A stretch of 64,000 nucleotides of DNA from Mangrovibacterium lignilyticum (GTDB lineage Bacteria > Bacteroidota > Bacteroidia > Bacteroidales > Prolixibacteraceae): contig NZ_WKLH01000002.1 in the NCBI RefSeq assembly GCF_010882175.1, positions 930,001 through 994,000 of the forward strand. Reading direction: 5' to 3'. The notes beneath the pieces are model-generated. The model saw only the letters and a list, made by a program, of their open reading frames with translations, was not told where the DNA came from and did no database searches. Shown here piece by piece: positions 18,867 to 28,593 of this stretch; positions within the stretch are counted from its first letter, which is position 1, and each line of letters begins with the position of its first letter. The translations under genes and the position numbers were made by a program.

Positions 18867-21800
18867 TTAAAAGTTTAAACTAATACCTGCCATATATGTG
18901 CGTGACATAAATGCAGCTCCCCAAGTATTTCTACCTGCACTCTCAGGATCCCATCCGTCATAAGAAGTAAAGATGAACGGATTCTGCACTGTGGTATAAA
19001 TTCTTAAACCATCAACATGCATTCTGTTTAAGATGCTGGAAGGCAATTTGTACCCTACAGTAATGTATCCAACCTTTGTGTAAGAGATATCCTTGTATTT
19101 GACAGCATTTTGATATGAACCACCATTACCTGGCTGATACCAGCTGTTTATTTGATTTGTTGGAGTCCAGTAATTCACATCATAGGCGTTAAACATTCTT
19201 GATGGGTCGCCATCCCATGGGAACGATGCCGAACTATGGAAATTACTCAACATCTTATTTCCATAACTCATAATCAAAGAGAATGAGAAATCGAAATTCT
19301 TATATTCCATATTGCTTGAAATACCTCCGGTCCACTTGGGAGTAACCTGACCAATTACTTTCCGGTCTCCGTCAGGAGTAATTGCACCATCATTGTTTAA
19401 ATCTTTAACTCTTACCTGACCGGGAGTTTGTCCGTATTTGGCAGCCTCGGTCACTTCATCGAGTTGCCAGATACCATCAAATTCGTAGTCATAAACAGAA
19501 CCAATTGATTCTCCAACTTTGTGGATCAAATTTGTACCGGATACGTTGAAAATGATTTCATCCAAATCACCATATAGTTTATCAATCTTGTTTTTATTGG
19601 TTGCAAAATTGAAATTTGTTGTCCATTTGAAATCAGCTCGATCAATATTCACGGTATTTAAACCAATCTCGATCCCTTTATTGGTCGATTCCCCTACGTT
19701 ATCATATGTTCCACTATAACCGGTTACAGTTGGCAGCGGTGTATAAAAGATAATGCCGGTGGTTTTTCTGTTGTAAACATCAATTGAACCGAACACCCGG
19801 TTATTTAAGAATCCATAGTCAATTCCCAGGTTGATCTCAGTCGTTTTCTCCCAAGTCAGATCTTTGTTCGCCAATCCGGTAACATAAGCAGTTGATACAG
19901 AAGCGTCACCTAAATTAGTTGCACTACTTCCCAACAATGACTGAGATGCCAGCGGGCCTAATCCTCCTCCTTGTCCATTATTACCAGTTTGTCCGTAACT
20001 TAATCTCAACTTGGCATTGGACAAAACATCCTGACTCTTCATGAAATTTTCCTCCATCATTTTCCATGCAAAAGCTACAGATGGAAAGAAAGCCCATTTA
20101 TTTTCTTTTGAGAGTATTGACGAACCGTCGTAACGACCTGTAGCAGTTAACAGATACCGATCCATCAGGCTATAGCTTAAACGGCCAGTGTACGATTCCA
20201 ACGTTTGTTTTGAATAATCACTTGAAACGTCATTAATACTTAAGCCGGCTCCTAAATTGTGGAAAAGATAATCGTCAGTAGTGAAGTTTCTCACTTGGGT
20301 ATAATATCCTTCAGATTGCTCTGAGAATCTTGACACTACCGCTGTAACATCCAAACTATGAACATCTTTTGTAAACTTGTAGTTAAAAATGTTATCCCAT
20401 GAGTAAGAGAAATAATTAAAGTTATTCACCTGGGCTCTTCTGTTAGAAACATTCCCACTTACCGCTTTCGAATACAGTCCACGGTATTCGCCGTAACGTG
20501 TATACTTAATATTTGGAGAGAATTTAGAGGTAAACGTCAAACCTTTTGCAGGGGTTAACTTAATTGCAATATCTCCAAGCCACTGCAAATATTTTGTTTG
20601 CTTAGTGATGTTATCAGCTTCAAATAACGGGTTCGTAATTTGAGTTTCTTTTGCCAAAGCATAGTAACGTAATGAACCGTCATCATTGTAAGGGCGACCA
20701 ATTGGCTTTAACCGATAGGCACTACGAAATGCTTCCCAACTTCCGGTATTTTGAATGCCAATAGTTGTATAGTTACTGATACTAAAGTTGAACCAATCAG
20801 CCAGGTCTGAAGACAAACTACCTCTGATATTGTATCGTTTAAAGTCCTCCCCTTCAATTGTTCCGTTATCTTTAGTATAACCTAAACCCGCAGAGTAAAG
20901 TGTTTTTTCTGTTCCTCCATTCAAATTAACGGTATGGTTTGTCTGAAAGCCATTAACCAGAATCAGGTCAACCCAGTCGGTATTCACGCCGTTTGCAATA
21001 TTTTCCAACTCTTCAGCATCAAACACGTCTGACATAACAACATCATCGATTGAGTAATCCAGGTTTCCTGCTGCATACTGGTTTCCAACAACAGCATCCT
21101 TAACAATCTGAACATAGCCATTCGCATCCATCATTGGTGGTAAATGGTAAGCCTGTTTTGTTCCTACGTAGCCGTTGTATGTTACTTTCAATGACCCTTC
21201 TTTACCCTTTTTCGTTTCTATTAAGATAACACCACTACTACCTCTCGAACCGTAAATAGCTGTCGCAGAAGCATCTTTCAACACATCCATACGTTCAATA
21301 TCCGCAGGGTTTAGGAATGAAATATCATCAACGAAAATACCATCAACAATGAAAAGTGGGTTTTGTCCCGGGCTGTATCCCCCTTGGTCTGCCGTTTGGT
21401 TTGAGTTGATTGTACTCGCACCACGAATACGAATATTAAAGCCTCCCGAACCAGGTTTGTTATCAGTGCGCTGAATAAAAACCCCTGCTGTCTGTCCCTC
21501 AAGAGCTGAAATTGCATCAACTTTATTTGCTTTCTCCAATTTCGCATGATCAACAGAAGAAACAGATCCGGTCAAGTCAGCCTTTTTAACAGAACCGTAA
21601 CCAATTGCTACAACTTCGTCGAGCCCAATTGTACTCGATTTCAACGTAACGTCCAATGTACCTTGTCCGGTATAAGCTACTTCAGTCGGTTCCATTCCTA
21701 CAAACGAAATAACCAACATTGGATTTTCGCCGCTAACACTAATCGTGAATTTACCATCGAAATCCGTAACTGTTCCCTTCGTTGTTCCTTTCAAAACCAC

Positions 21801-22268
21801 AGTGGCTCCGGGAACAGGGTTACCATCTTCATCTAAAACAGTACCTTTTACTTCTGTGGGTTGTTGAAAGAAATAATTCTTTGCCTCCCCGTTTTCAGTA
21901 TCAGGGCTCAAAATAATCTGACGATCTTTAATGTCATACTTCACATTAACCCCGCGAAAAACTTCGTCCAATACTTCTGTGATATTACTTTCATTCAGGT
22001 TCACATCAACTCGTCTATCAACATCGATGAACTTATTACTGTACAAGAAAAAGTAATCACTGCTTTTTTCAATATGCATCAACACATCTTTCACTGTAGA
22101 GTTGCGCATATTGACCGAAATTCGGGTCGTCTGAGAATAAGAATCAATTGCCAACACCTGTCCTGCGAGGAGTAGCAAGCATACAATAGTTAGTTTCATA
22201 CGTCTCATAAATTTAGCGACCATGGGATAATATAACCCAGGGCCAAACCTTTTACGAATTTTTTCCAT
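18867..22268 (-). CDS. SusC-family TonB-dependent transporter with STN domain (PUL1)
   Basis: 1133-aa outer-membrane oligosaccharide importer. Domains in order: long signal region ending near SYSQ, STN signalling domain (about 48-110), a carboxypeptidase-regulatory-like beta domain (PGATVVLKGTTKGTVTDFDG), the plug with VVAIGYG and the A-Y-G-S-R-G-S-S-G-V-I-L motif, and a 22-strand barrel ending in a terminal Phe (SLNF). The STN domain means the transporter signals ligand binding to the FecR/ECF pair encoded immediately upstream. The frame opens at a TTG (22295), but the ATG at 22268 (MEKIRKRF) matches the usual start of STN-bearing SusC proteins. Confidence 0.96.
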   Translation of the reverse strand: MEKIRKRFGPGLYYPMVAKFMRRMKLTIVCLLLLAGQVLAIDSYSQTTRISVNMRNSTVKDVLMHIEKSSDYFFLYSNKFIDVDRRVDVNLNESNITEVLDEVFRGVNVKYDIKDRQIILSPDTENGEAKNYFFQQPTEVKGTVLDEDGNPVPGATVVLKGTTKGTVTDFDGKFTISVSGENPMLVISFVGMEPTEVAYTGQGTLDVTLKSSTIGLDEVVAIGYGSVKKADLTGSVSSVDHAKLEKANKVDAISALEGQTAGVFIQRTDNKPGSGGFNIRIRGASTINSNQTADQGGYSPGQNPLFIVDGIFVDDISFLNPADIERMDVLKDASATAIYGSRGSSGVILIETKKGKEGSLKVTYNGYVGTKQAYHLPPMMDANGYVQIVKDAVVGNQYAAGNLDYSIDDVVMSDVFDAEELENIANGVNTDWVDLILVNGFQTNHTVNLNGGTEKTLYSAGLGYTKDNGTIEGEDFKRYNIRGSLSSDLADWFNFSISNYTTIGIQNTGSWEAFRSAYRLKPIGRPYNDDGSLRYYALAKETQITNPLFEADNITKQTKYLQWLGDIAIKLTPAKGLTFTSKFSPNIKYTRYGEYRGLYSKAVSGNVSNRRAQVNNFNYFSYSWDNIFNYKFTKDVHSLDVTAVVSRFSEQSEGYYTQVRNFTTDDYLFHNLGAGLSINDVSSDYSKQTLESYTGRLSYSLMDRYLLTATGRYDGSSILSKENKWAFFPSVAFAWKMMEENFMKSQDVLSNAKLRLSYGQTGNNGQGGGLGPLASQSLLGSSATNLGDASVSTAYVTGLANKDLTWEKTTEINLGIDYGFLNNRVFGSIDVYNRKTTGIIFYTPLPTVTGYSGTYDNVGESTNKGIEIGLNTVNIDRADFKWTTNFNFATNKNKIDKLYGDLDEIIFNVSGTNLIHKVGESIGSVYDYEFDGIWQLDEVTEAAKYGQTPGQVRVKDLNNDGAITPDGDRKVIGQVTPKWTGGISSNMEYKNFDFSFSLIMSYGNKMLSNFHSSASFPWDGDPSRMFNAYDVNYWTPTNQINSWYQPGNGGSYQNAVKYKDISYTKVGYITVGYKLPSSILNRMHVDGLRIYTTVQNPFIFTSYDGWDPESAGRNTWGAAFMSRTYMAGISLNF

Positions 22269-22328
22269 AGTTTTGTAATGGTTTGAATTAAACAATTTAA
22301 ATTCTCAAGTTGTATTTTTTTCAACCTT

Positions 22329-22356
22329 AAGGGAGGATGTGCCAGCATCTTCCCTT
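22329..22356. other. Hairpin between fecR and susC of PUL1
   Basis: Inverted repeat with 11-nt arms (22329-22339 and 22346-22356), one non-Watson-Crick position, 6-nt loop, lying 20 nt after the FecR stop and about 60 nt before the SusC start. No U-run follows on the minus strand, so it may be an attenuation or RNA-stability element rather than a simple terminator. Confidence 0.6.
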
Positions 22357-22375
22357 GTTGATTTTTCAACACCTT

Positions 22376-23428
22376 TTATCTCATTTCATAATCTTGTTTT
22401 GAAATTTCATATTTGGTTTTTATCACTGATCCATTTGACTTAATTTCTTCCTGTTTTAATTTTAACCCGGAAGCTTGTGTGATATACTGCAGCACTTGTT
22501 CAACCGTTTCTTGCTGAACAGTCATTGTAAACGTGTAATCTTTTAGCTTTTTGTCCGGGTCAGCGATCTTGATATCAGCATTGTACCAACGATTCAATCG
22601 GGTCACTATTTCTTCGAGCGGATCATTTCTGAAAATCAATTTCCCGTCTTTCCACGAAGTGAACTTCTCTGCATCAATATTCCTCTTTTCCAGTTGACCG
22701 CTTTTTTTGTGTAATACAATTTGTTCCGATGGTTTCAGGCGGATCTCACCAGACGCGCCTTTGGGTGTAAAACTCACCTTTCCTTCTTCCAATACAACCG
22801 AATAATTATCGTCTGTGTCATAATTAGAGACGTTGAATCGGGTTCCGGTTACGGTTACCGTTCCTTCAGCTGTTTTAACATGGAATGGATGTGCTTCATC
22901 CGATGTTACATGAAAATATGCTTCTCCAACCAGGATTACTTCCCGATTTCTTTCTGAAAAATCAGTTGGATATTTTAAAGTAGTCCCGGCATTCTGCCAG
23001 ACTTCAGTTCCATCGGGTAAGGTCGTTTTCATCTTCGATCCCATCGGTGTTTCCAGCGTAAGATACCGTTCGCCCAAGATGCTTGAATTGGAAACAACTT
23101 GCCACACCGAGAAAATCAACAACGGAATAAATAAGATAGCTGCAGCTTTGTAAGCATATAAATACAACTGCCTAACAAAAGGCCTTTTAGTTGCTCGTTC
23201 TATGTTTATTTGGTGATGAATAGAGTCTAGCATCTGTCCCAATTCGTTTTCAGCAATTTCATTCCTAAAAGATGGCGTGTTATTCCAATAATCGGAAAGG
23301 AGCGGTTGCAATTTCTTCCGATATTCATCTGACTTAAAAATCTCCGCCACCGTTTCTAGTTCGGTCACTGAACACTGATCATTCAGATATTTTTCGATGA
23401 GTAAGCCTATGTTCTCTGATTTATCCAT
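22376..23428 (-). CDS. FecR-type anti-sigma factor (PUL1)
   Basis: 350-aa inner-membrane regulator. Seen: N-terminal cytoplasmic anti-sigma region (about 1-85), a single transmembrane helix around 92-110 (AAAILFIPLLIFSVW), the FecR domain with TPMGSKMKTTLPDGTEVWQNAGT, VGEAYFHV and GTRFNVSNY, and a C-terminal DUF4974 secretin-like domain (FRNDPLEEIVTRLNRWYNADI). It receives the signal from the SusC STN domain and releases or activates the neighbouring ECF sigma factor. Confidence 0.96.
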   Translation of the reverse strand: MDKSENIGLLIEKYLNDQCSVTELETVAEIFKSDEYRKKLQPLLSDYWNNTPSFRNEIAENELGQMLDSIHHQINIERATKRPFVRQLYLYAYKAAAILFIPLLIFSVWQVVSNSSILGERYLTLETPMGSKMKTTLPDGTEVWQNAGTTLKYPTDFSERNREVILVGEAYFHVTSDEAHPFHVKTAEGTVTVTGTRFNVSNYDTDDNYSVVLEEGKVSFTPKGASGEIRLKPSEQIVLHKKSGQLEKRNIDAEKFTSWKDGKLIFRNDPLEEIVTRLNRWYNADIKIADPDKKLKDYTFTMTVQQETVEQVLQYITQASGLKLKQEEIKSNGSVIKTKYEISKQDYEMR

Positions 23429-23562
23429 TTAAATACCGTATTAAGAACTTCAGCAAAACATTACTGTTTTTTATCGAAGTTCAAAGGTATTACGGAGAAC
23501 TAAGACTTAGCCCCCAATGGAAAATGAAAAAAAAACACTTTTTATTGAAAAAAGGATGACAA

Positions 23563-24165
23563 CTAAAAGAAAAGAGCTGAAAATAAAAGCGTTCCGAAAT
23601 TTCCGTTACTTAATTTTTTTCGTACAGTTTTAAGGGCCAGGTTAATGTGGTTTTCAACCGTCTTGGGTGATATACCCAGTTTCTCCGCAATTTGCGCGTG
23701 AGTTAATCCCTCTTCCCGACTCATCCGGAATATTTTTCTACGTTGTTCCGGGAATTCATCAGTAATCTTCTGTAACTCCTCGGTTAAGGCATTAAAATCG
23801 GCCAGGCTTTCAACATCTCCCGCGTCTTCCGAAAAGTGAAGCTTCAGGTAATTGAAATACTTCTCATTTTTAAGCCGAAACCGAATCAGGTCAATCGAGA
23901 TATTGTAAGAGATTTTAAACAGGTAGGCTTTCAGCGATTGATCGCTCTTTAACTTTTCCCTTGTATTCCACAACTTCAGAAAGGTCTCCTGCACAATTTC
24001 TTTGGAGTCTTCATGATTTTTCAGAATGGAAAATGCAAAACCATACAACCGTTGGCTATATTGCTTATACACTATATCGAAAGATTGCAGATCACCTTGC
24101 TGCAACCGTTTGATCCAAACACTGGATTGATCTCGTGTCGTTTCGCTTCCCATTCCCAATTTCAT
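23563..24165 (-). CDS. ECF-type RNA polymerase sigma factor (PUL1)
   Basis: About 200-aa sigma-70 family ECF factor. Region 2 is seen as DLQSFDIVYKQYSQRLYGFA followed by SKEIVQETFLKLW, and region 4 as LPEQ-like FPEQRRKIF and GLTHAQIAEKLGISPKTVENH. It should activate the SusC/D operon below it when released by FecR. The open frame runs back to a TTG at 24258 inside rarA, but that part has no sigma similarity; ATGs at 24165 and 24153 are the credible starts. Confidence 0.95.
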   Translation of the reverse strand: MKLGMGSETTRDQSSVWIKRLQQGDLQSFDIVYKQYSQRLYGFAFSILKNHEDSKEIVQETFLKLWNTREKLKSDQSLKAYLFKISYNISIDLIRFRLKNEKYFNYLKLHFSEDAGDVESLADFNALTEELQKITDEFPEQRRKIFRMSREEGLTHAQIAEKLGISPKTVENHINLALKTVRKKLSNGNFGTLLFSALFF

Positions 24166-24236
24166 TGGGCATAAATCTATAAAAATATTCTTAAAACGAT
24201 AGCTTCTGTCACCAATGTGTGCATTAAACACAAGCA

Positions 24237-25508
24237 TCAATAACGTTTCTTCCACCAATTCTTGAGCCGTTCCAGAATCTTTAGTTCCGACGCATTGTTT
24301 TGCGGCACGTAGAAATGCTCTTTCTTAATTTGCTCAGGCAGAAAGTCTTGCTCAGCAAAATTGCCGTCGTAAGCATGCGAATATTTGTATTCCTTACCGT
24401 AACCCAATTCTTTCATCAGCTTAGTGGGTGCATTGCGGATAGGCAGGGGAACGGGAAGATCGCCGGTTCGCTGAACCATTTGCATGGCTTTATTGATTGC
24501 TTCGTAAGCCGAATTGCTTTTGGGTGAAGTCGCCAGGTAAATTACACATTCCGAAAGAATGATCCGGGCTTCGGGCATCCCGATTTTATGAACGGCATCA
24601 AAGGTATTCTGAGCCAGCAGCAAAGCATTGGGATTTGCCAAGCCAACATCTTCGGCCGATAAAATCAACAAGCGCCGGGCAATGAATTTCACATCTTCAC
24701 CCCCTTCAAGCATTCGTGCCAACCAATAGACAGCCGCATCGGGATCGCTACCCCGAATACTTTTAATAAAGGCCGAAATGATGTCGTAATGCATTTCGCC
24801 CTTCTTGTCGTAAGTGGCTAAGTTGTTTTGAAGGCGTTTGGTCACCTTCTCGTTGGTAATTTCAACTTGGTTGTTTTCTTCAGCGTTGATGACCAGCTCC
24901 AATACATTTAACAGCTTACGCGCATCACCACCTGAAAACCGAAGCAGCGCTTCATATTCTTTCAAATCAACTTGTTTCTGCTTGAGCTCAACGTCTTTGA
25001 CAAAGGCATTATCCAGCAAACGCAACAAATCGGCTTTCTCCAAATGTTTCAGGATATAAACCTGGCAACGCGACAGCAACGGAGAGATTACCTCAAAAGA
25101 CGGATTTTCAGTTGTGGCACCAATCAGAGTTACCAAGCCCTGTTCGACTGCTCCCAGCAGCGAATCTTGCTGTGCTTTGCTAAAACGATGAATTTCGTCG
25201 ATAAACAGAATTGGATTCTTGCGATTGAAAAATTGCTGCTTTTGTGCTTTTTCAATCACCTCCCGAACATCTTTCACCCCCGAACTAATAGCGCTTAAAA
25301 TATGGAAAGGCCTGTCAAGAGTGTTGGCAATAATTTTAGCCAGGGTTGTTTTTCCCACCCCTGGAGGTCCCCACAAAATCAGCGATGAGATATTTCCCGA
25401 CTCAATCATTTTGCGCAAAACGGCTCCCTGTCCGACAAGGTGTTCCTGACCGATATAATCGTCTAATGTTTTCGGACGCAAGCGTTCTGCCAGTGGTTGT
25501 TGACTCAT
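24237..25508 (-). CDS. rarA: Replication-associated recombination protein A (AAA+ ATPase)
   Basis: 423-aa RarA/MgsA family clamp-loader-like ATPase acting at stalled replication forks. Seen: N-terminal [20 protein letters not shown], Walker A GPPGVGKT (47-54), Walker B FIDEIH (about 102-107), [11 protein letters not shown] sensor 1, SRCQ arginine finger region, and the conserved C-terminal tetramerisation domain with [13 protein letters not shown] and [14 protein letters not shown]. Its ATG overlaps the stop of the preceding small gene by one base (TAATG). Confidence 0.97.
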   Translation of the reverse strand: MSQQPLAERLRPKTLDDYIGQEHLVGQGAVLRKMIESGNISSLILWGPPGVGKTTLAKIIANTLDRPFHILSAISSGVKDVREVIEKAQKQQFFNRKNPILFIDEIHRFSKAQQDSLLGAVEQGLVTLIGATTENPSFEVISPLLSRCQVYILKHLEKADLLRLLDNAFVKDVELKQKQVDLKEYEALLRFSGGDARKLLNVLELVINAEENNQVEITNEKVTKRLQNNLATYDKKGEMHYDIISAFIKSIRGSDPDAAVYWLARMLEGGEDVKFIARRLLILSAEDVGLANPNALLLAQNTFDAVHKIGMPEARIILSECVIYLATSPKSNSAYEAINKAMQMVQRTGDLPVPLPIRNAPTKLMKELGYGKEYKYSHAYDGNFAEQDFLPEQIKKEHFYVPQNNASELKILERLKNWWKKRY

Positions 25509-25732
25509 TATCCCAGGTGTCTGCGTTGTACTTCGTTATAATGTTTATAAAAGCCGCGGGCAACAAGCAAAAAGGGAACAACGACAACCAGAATAAACAG
25601 GAAATGCAATTTATAAATGATGATAATTGCCATACATGCGAAAACGGACATCACGGCAAAGAAAGCTCTTGTTCTGTGTTTGGCCATCTTTTCGAGCAGT
25701 TCATGGTTATTCAACGTTTTTGGATCTTTCAT
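25508..25732 (-). CDS. Small two-helix membrane protein
   Basis: 74 aa with two hydrophobic segments (about 23-40 and 43-60) flanked by charged ends. No recognised family. It overlaps the rarA start by one base, so it is probably translationally coupled to rarA. Confidence 0.7.
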   Translation of the reverse strand: MKDPKTLNNHELLEKMAKHRTRAFFAVMSVFACMAIIIIYKLHFLFILVVVVPFLLVARGFYKHYNEVQRRHLG

Positions 25733-25845
25733 GTGTTTTTTAGTTTGTATCTCAGTGGTCCGATGAACCCCGCCAAAGCAATCGTTCTAAAAGGATTATG
25801 CTTGTCCTTTGCGGTTCATTTTTCGAAAGAGAGAAATTATATGCG

Positions 25846-27780
25846 TTAATTACAATAGCGTTTTATAATGTTATAAGCTTCCTCGATACCCAACTCGCCG
25901 GCTTTACTCAAATCGATTGCACCACCGTTAACATCATCGAGATAGATGCGCGTCAACCCGCGGTTGAAATAGGCTTCAGCAAAATCGGGCTGCAACTCAA
26001 TGGCTTTATCCAGGTTCCCCATCGCCTCGTCGTATTTTCCCAATTTACACAAAATATACGCTTTGTTGTAGTAAACGAACGGGAAGGACGATTTTAGCTT
26101 GATACAGTTTTCGTAATCGTTCAGAATATCTTTATAATCATTCAGGAACTCCTTTTTAACCGTCTGGTTGTTCGCGTCGTCATTCATCGCAATAGTCATA
26201 TCCTGCGATAAATCCGGCACAGACTCCAGCAATTCAACCATCTTCACCTTACAATTTGCCCGGCTGAAATAAGCCATCAGACTTTTATTATCCTCCTTCA
26301 AACTTTGGTTGAAATCATCCATCGCTTCATTATACCGATTGGTGAGGAACTCGAAAATCCCCCGACTCAGGTAGTTTTCCGACGATGGGTTGGCTTTTAT
26401 CTTTTCGTTGAAGTAAAGAATGTTATTCCGGAAACTATCGGTAAAATCACTGGTTTCGTGATTTGTAATGGTCATTTGTGGCGTGTAGTTGTTGTATTTA
26501 TTCAACTCTTCCAAAGCCATATTGTAATATTGAAGTCGTTCGTAGTTCACCGCGTTTTCGCTGAACGAAGCAATGCGGAAAATACTTTGAAGCTCAATGA
26601 TCACATTTTTATTCTGAATACGTCCGTCATCAACCTCCTCGTCGTAATTCGGGATGTTACGCGTATCGGCCAGTGAAAGTCTGAAACGACGACGTTCGCG
26701 TTCGGCTTCTTCATCCTTCGGCTTATTATCCGCTTGCTGACCTTGCGCATTGGCCTGTGCTTGCTGTTGGTTGTTGTTTTGTGCCTGTCCCTGTGTTTGT
26801 GTTTGGCCCTGACCTTGATTCTGACTTTGGCCCTGTTGCTGCTGCTGTTTTTGTTGTTGCAGCTGAGCGTAGTATTCTTCTTCGGTCGGACGACGTTTGA
26901 TATCCAGTTTCGGATCCAGTTTCGCCGCTATGCGGTAATCTTCTTCATAGCCCGGCAAGCCAAGTGCTTCTTTGGCAATCCCCCGGTTGAAATAAGCGTT
27001 CGGCATGGTCGGGTCCAACTGCAAGGCCAGGTCGTAATCCATAATGGCTCCCTGGTAATCCTCCAAACGTTGCTTCACAATCCCCCGGTTGTTATACGCA
27101 TAAGCATTTTGAGCGTCCAGCTTAATGGTCTGGTCAAAATCGCGCAAAGCCGCTGCAAAGTCATCCATTTCGAAACGAGCCAAACCCCGCAACAAATAAG
27201 CGCTGGCATAATGAGGCCGGATAACGATCGCCCGGTTTAAGTCGCGGATGGCTTCCTTTAAATCGCCTTTCACAATATTGGCGTTGCTTCGGTTAATGTA
27301 ACCATTTACAAAGTTGGGATTCTCCTCCAGTGCTTTGTCGTAATCGGCAATGGCTCCGTCAACGTCTTTCATCGAAATTTTCGCAATCCCCCGGTTATTA
27401 TATATTCCGGCATTGCGTGGCGAAAGCTCCAAGGCACTGTTATAATCGGCGATGGCATCGGCATACTCATGTAGCGACAAGTGAGCCAATCCCCGGTTGA
27501 TGTAGGCATCGGGGTAATACGGTTTTATTTTCAGGGCTTCATTATAATCAGCAATCGCTCCCCGGAAGTCATCCAGCTGATGCTTCGCCAATCCCCTTAA
27601 AAAATAGGGCTCTGGCAATTGCGGCTTAAACTTGATCACAATGTTGAAGTTTTCAATCGCTCCCACATAATTTCCAATCGAAATACGGGTTTGCCCAACC
27701 CGGATATAGTGGTTGATGTTCAACTGTGCCGAAGCGACAGTGCTCAGAAGAATGAAAACAACGAATATTTTAAATTTCAT
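25846..27780 (-). CDS. Exported tetratricopeptide-repeat protein with Gln/Asn-rich linker
   Basis: 644-aa protein with a signal peptide (MKFKIFVVFILLSTVASAQ). Residues about 22-295 form a series of 34-residue TPR units with the repeated AxAYxNRGxAK and GAIADYxxAL patterns. Residues about 303-348 are low complexity, almost only Gln, Asn, Gly and Thr. A conserved middle segment and three further TPRs follow at the C-terminus (YNKAYILCKLGKYDEAM, AYFNRGLTRIYL). TPR proteins of this size in Bacteroidota are periplasmic scaffolds; the partner is unknown. Transcribed divergently from tag. Confidence 0.9.
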   Translation of the reverse strand: MKFKIFVVFILLSTVASAQLNINHYIRVGQTRISIGNYVGAIENFNIVIKFKPQLPEPYFLRGLAKHQLDDFRGAIADYNEALKIKPYYPDAYINRGLAHLSLHEYADAIADYNSALELSPRNAGIYNNRGIAKISMKDVDGAIADYDKALEENPNFVNGYINRSNANIVKGDLKEAIRDLNRAIVIRPHYASAYLLRGLARFEMDDFAAALRDFDQTIKLDAQNAYAYNNRGIVKQRLEDYQGAIMDYDLALQLDPTMPNAYFNRGIAKEALGLPGYEEDYRIAAKLDPKLDIKRRPTEEEYYAQLQQQKQQQQQGQSQNQGQGQTQTQGQAQNNNQQQAQANAQGQQADNKPKDEEAERERRRFRLSLADTRNIPNYDEEVDDGRIQNKNVIIELQSIFRIASFSENAVNYERLQYYNMALEELNKYNNYTPQMTITNHETSDFTDSFRNNILYFNEKIKANPSSENYLSRGIFEFLTNRYNEAMDDFNQSLKEDNKSLMAYFSRANCKVKMVELLESVPDLSQDMTIAMNDDANNQTVKKEFLNDYKDILNDYENCIKLKSSFPFVYYNKAYILCKLGKYDEAMGNLDKAIELQPDFAEAYFNRGLTRIYLDDVNGGAIDLSKAGELGIEEAYNIIKRYCN

Positions 27781-27881
27781 AGGGTGGACAATTTACGAAG
27801 AGCAAAAATAATATTTTAGCCCGGTATCAGCTGTTTTAAGTATTTTTATCTTGATTTCGAATTTTTAACAATTAGCAGAAC

Positions 27882-28448
27882 ATGGAAAATCGATGTGAGT
27901 GGTGTTTGAAGGATGACTTGTACCGTGCGTATCACGATCAGGAATGGGGAGTACCGGTTTATGACGATCGGGTGTTGTTTGAATTTTTGATTTTGGAAGG
28001 AGTACAGGCCGGACTGAGTTGGCATACGGTTTTGAAGAAACGGGAGAACTACCGGAAGGCCTACGACGATTTCGATCCGGAGAAAGTGGCACGCTACGAT
28101 GAAAGAAAGTTCGACGAACTAATGCAAAACGCAGGGCTTGTGCGCAATCGTTTGAAAATAGCAGCCAGTATTACCAATGCACAACGGTTTTTGGAGGTTC
28201 AAAAAGAATTCGGTTCCTTTTCCAAATACATCTGGGAATTTGTCGGGCATAAACCTGTTGTGAACCATTACACCAGTTTTAAGGAAGTTCCTGCCACAAC
28301 AGCGATCTCGGATCAAATCAGCAAAAACATGAAAAAGCGAGGCTTCAAGTTCGTGGGGAGCACCATTATTTATGCCCACATGCAAGCGACCGGAATGGTG
28401 AATGATCATTTGGTGAGTTGCTTCCGGCATAAAGAAAGTATGAAATAA
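27882..28448 (+). CDS. tag: DNA-3-methyladenine glycosylase I
   Basis: 188-aa base-excision repair enzyme removing 3-methyladenine. Seen: zinc-site and substrate motifs at the N-terminus (CEWC, LYRAYHDQEWGVP), EFLILEGVQAGLSW with the catalytic-pocket Glu, and the C-terminal MVNDHLVSCFRH that supplies the remaining zinc ligands. The length is that of the family. A terminator follows at 28489-28517. Confidence 0.95.
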   Translation: MENRCEWCLKDDLYRAYHDQEWGVPVYDDRVLFEFLILEGVQAGLSWHTVLKKRENYRKAYDDFDPEKVARYDERKFDELMQNAGLVRNRLKIAASITNAQRFLEVQKEFGSFSKYIWEFVGHKPVVNHYTSFKEVPATTAISDQISKNMKKRGFKFVGSTIIYAHMQATGMVNDHLVSCFRHKESMK

Positions 28449-28488
28449 AGAGTAAGGGTTGAACACCCTCAGGTAACCGTTTTCTCCT

Positions 28489-28517
28489 CACCCTCGCTTG
28501 GGAACGGGGGTGTTTTT
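28489..28517 (+). terminator. Terminator after tag
   Basis: GC-rich hairpin CACCC...GGGGGTG followed by TTTTT on the plus strand, about 40 nt after the tag stop. An upstream AACACCC can compete for the same 3' arm. Confidence 0.65.
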
Positions 28518-28593
28518 GGTTGCTGTTTGCTACCGCCCCGGGGAACTGTCGTGGAAGTCGAATTGCAGCCATAACTTATGCACAATGTCACTC

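Noticed and set aside
1-24165. PUL1 as a heparan sulfate locus
   Set aside because: GH89 and the HGSNAT-like gene fit, but there is no sulfatase, no GH88 and no recognisable heparinase, while GH92 and GH115 do not belong to heparan breakdown.
25756-25836. Imperfect long inverted repeat (TGAACC...GGTTCA) after the TPR gene
   Set aside because: Arms need gaps and the T-run is on the plus strand where no gene ends; probably chance.
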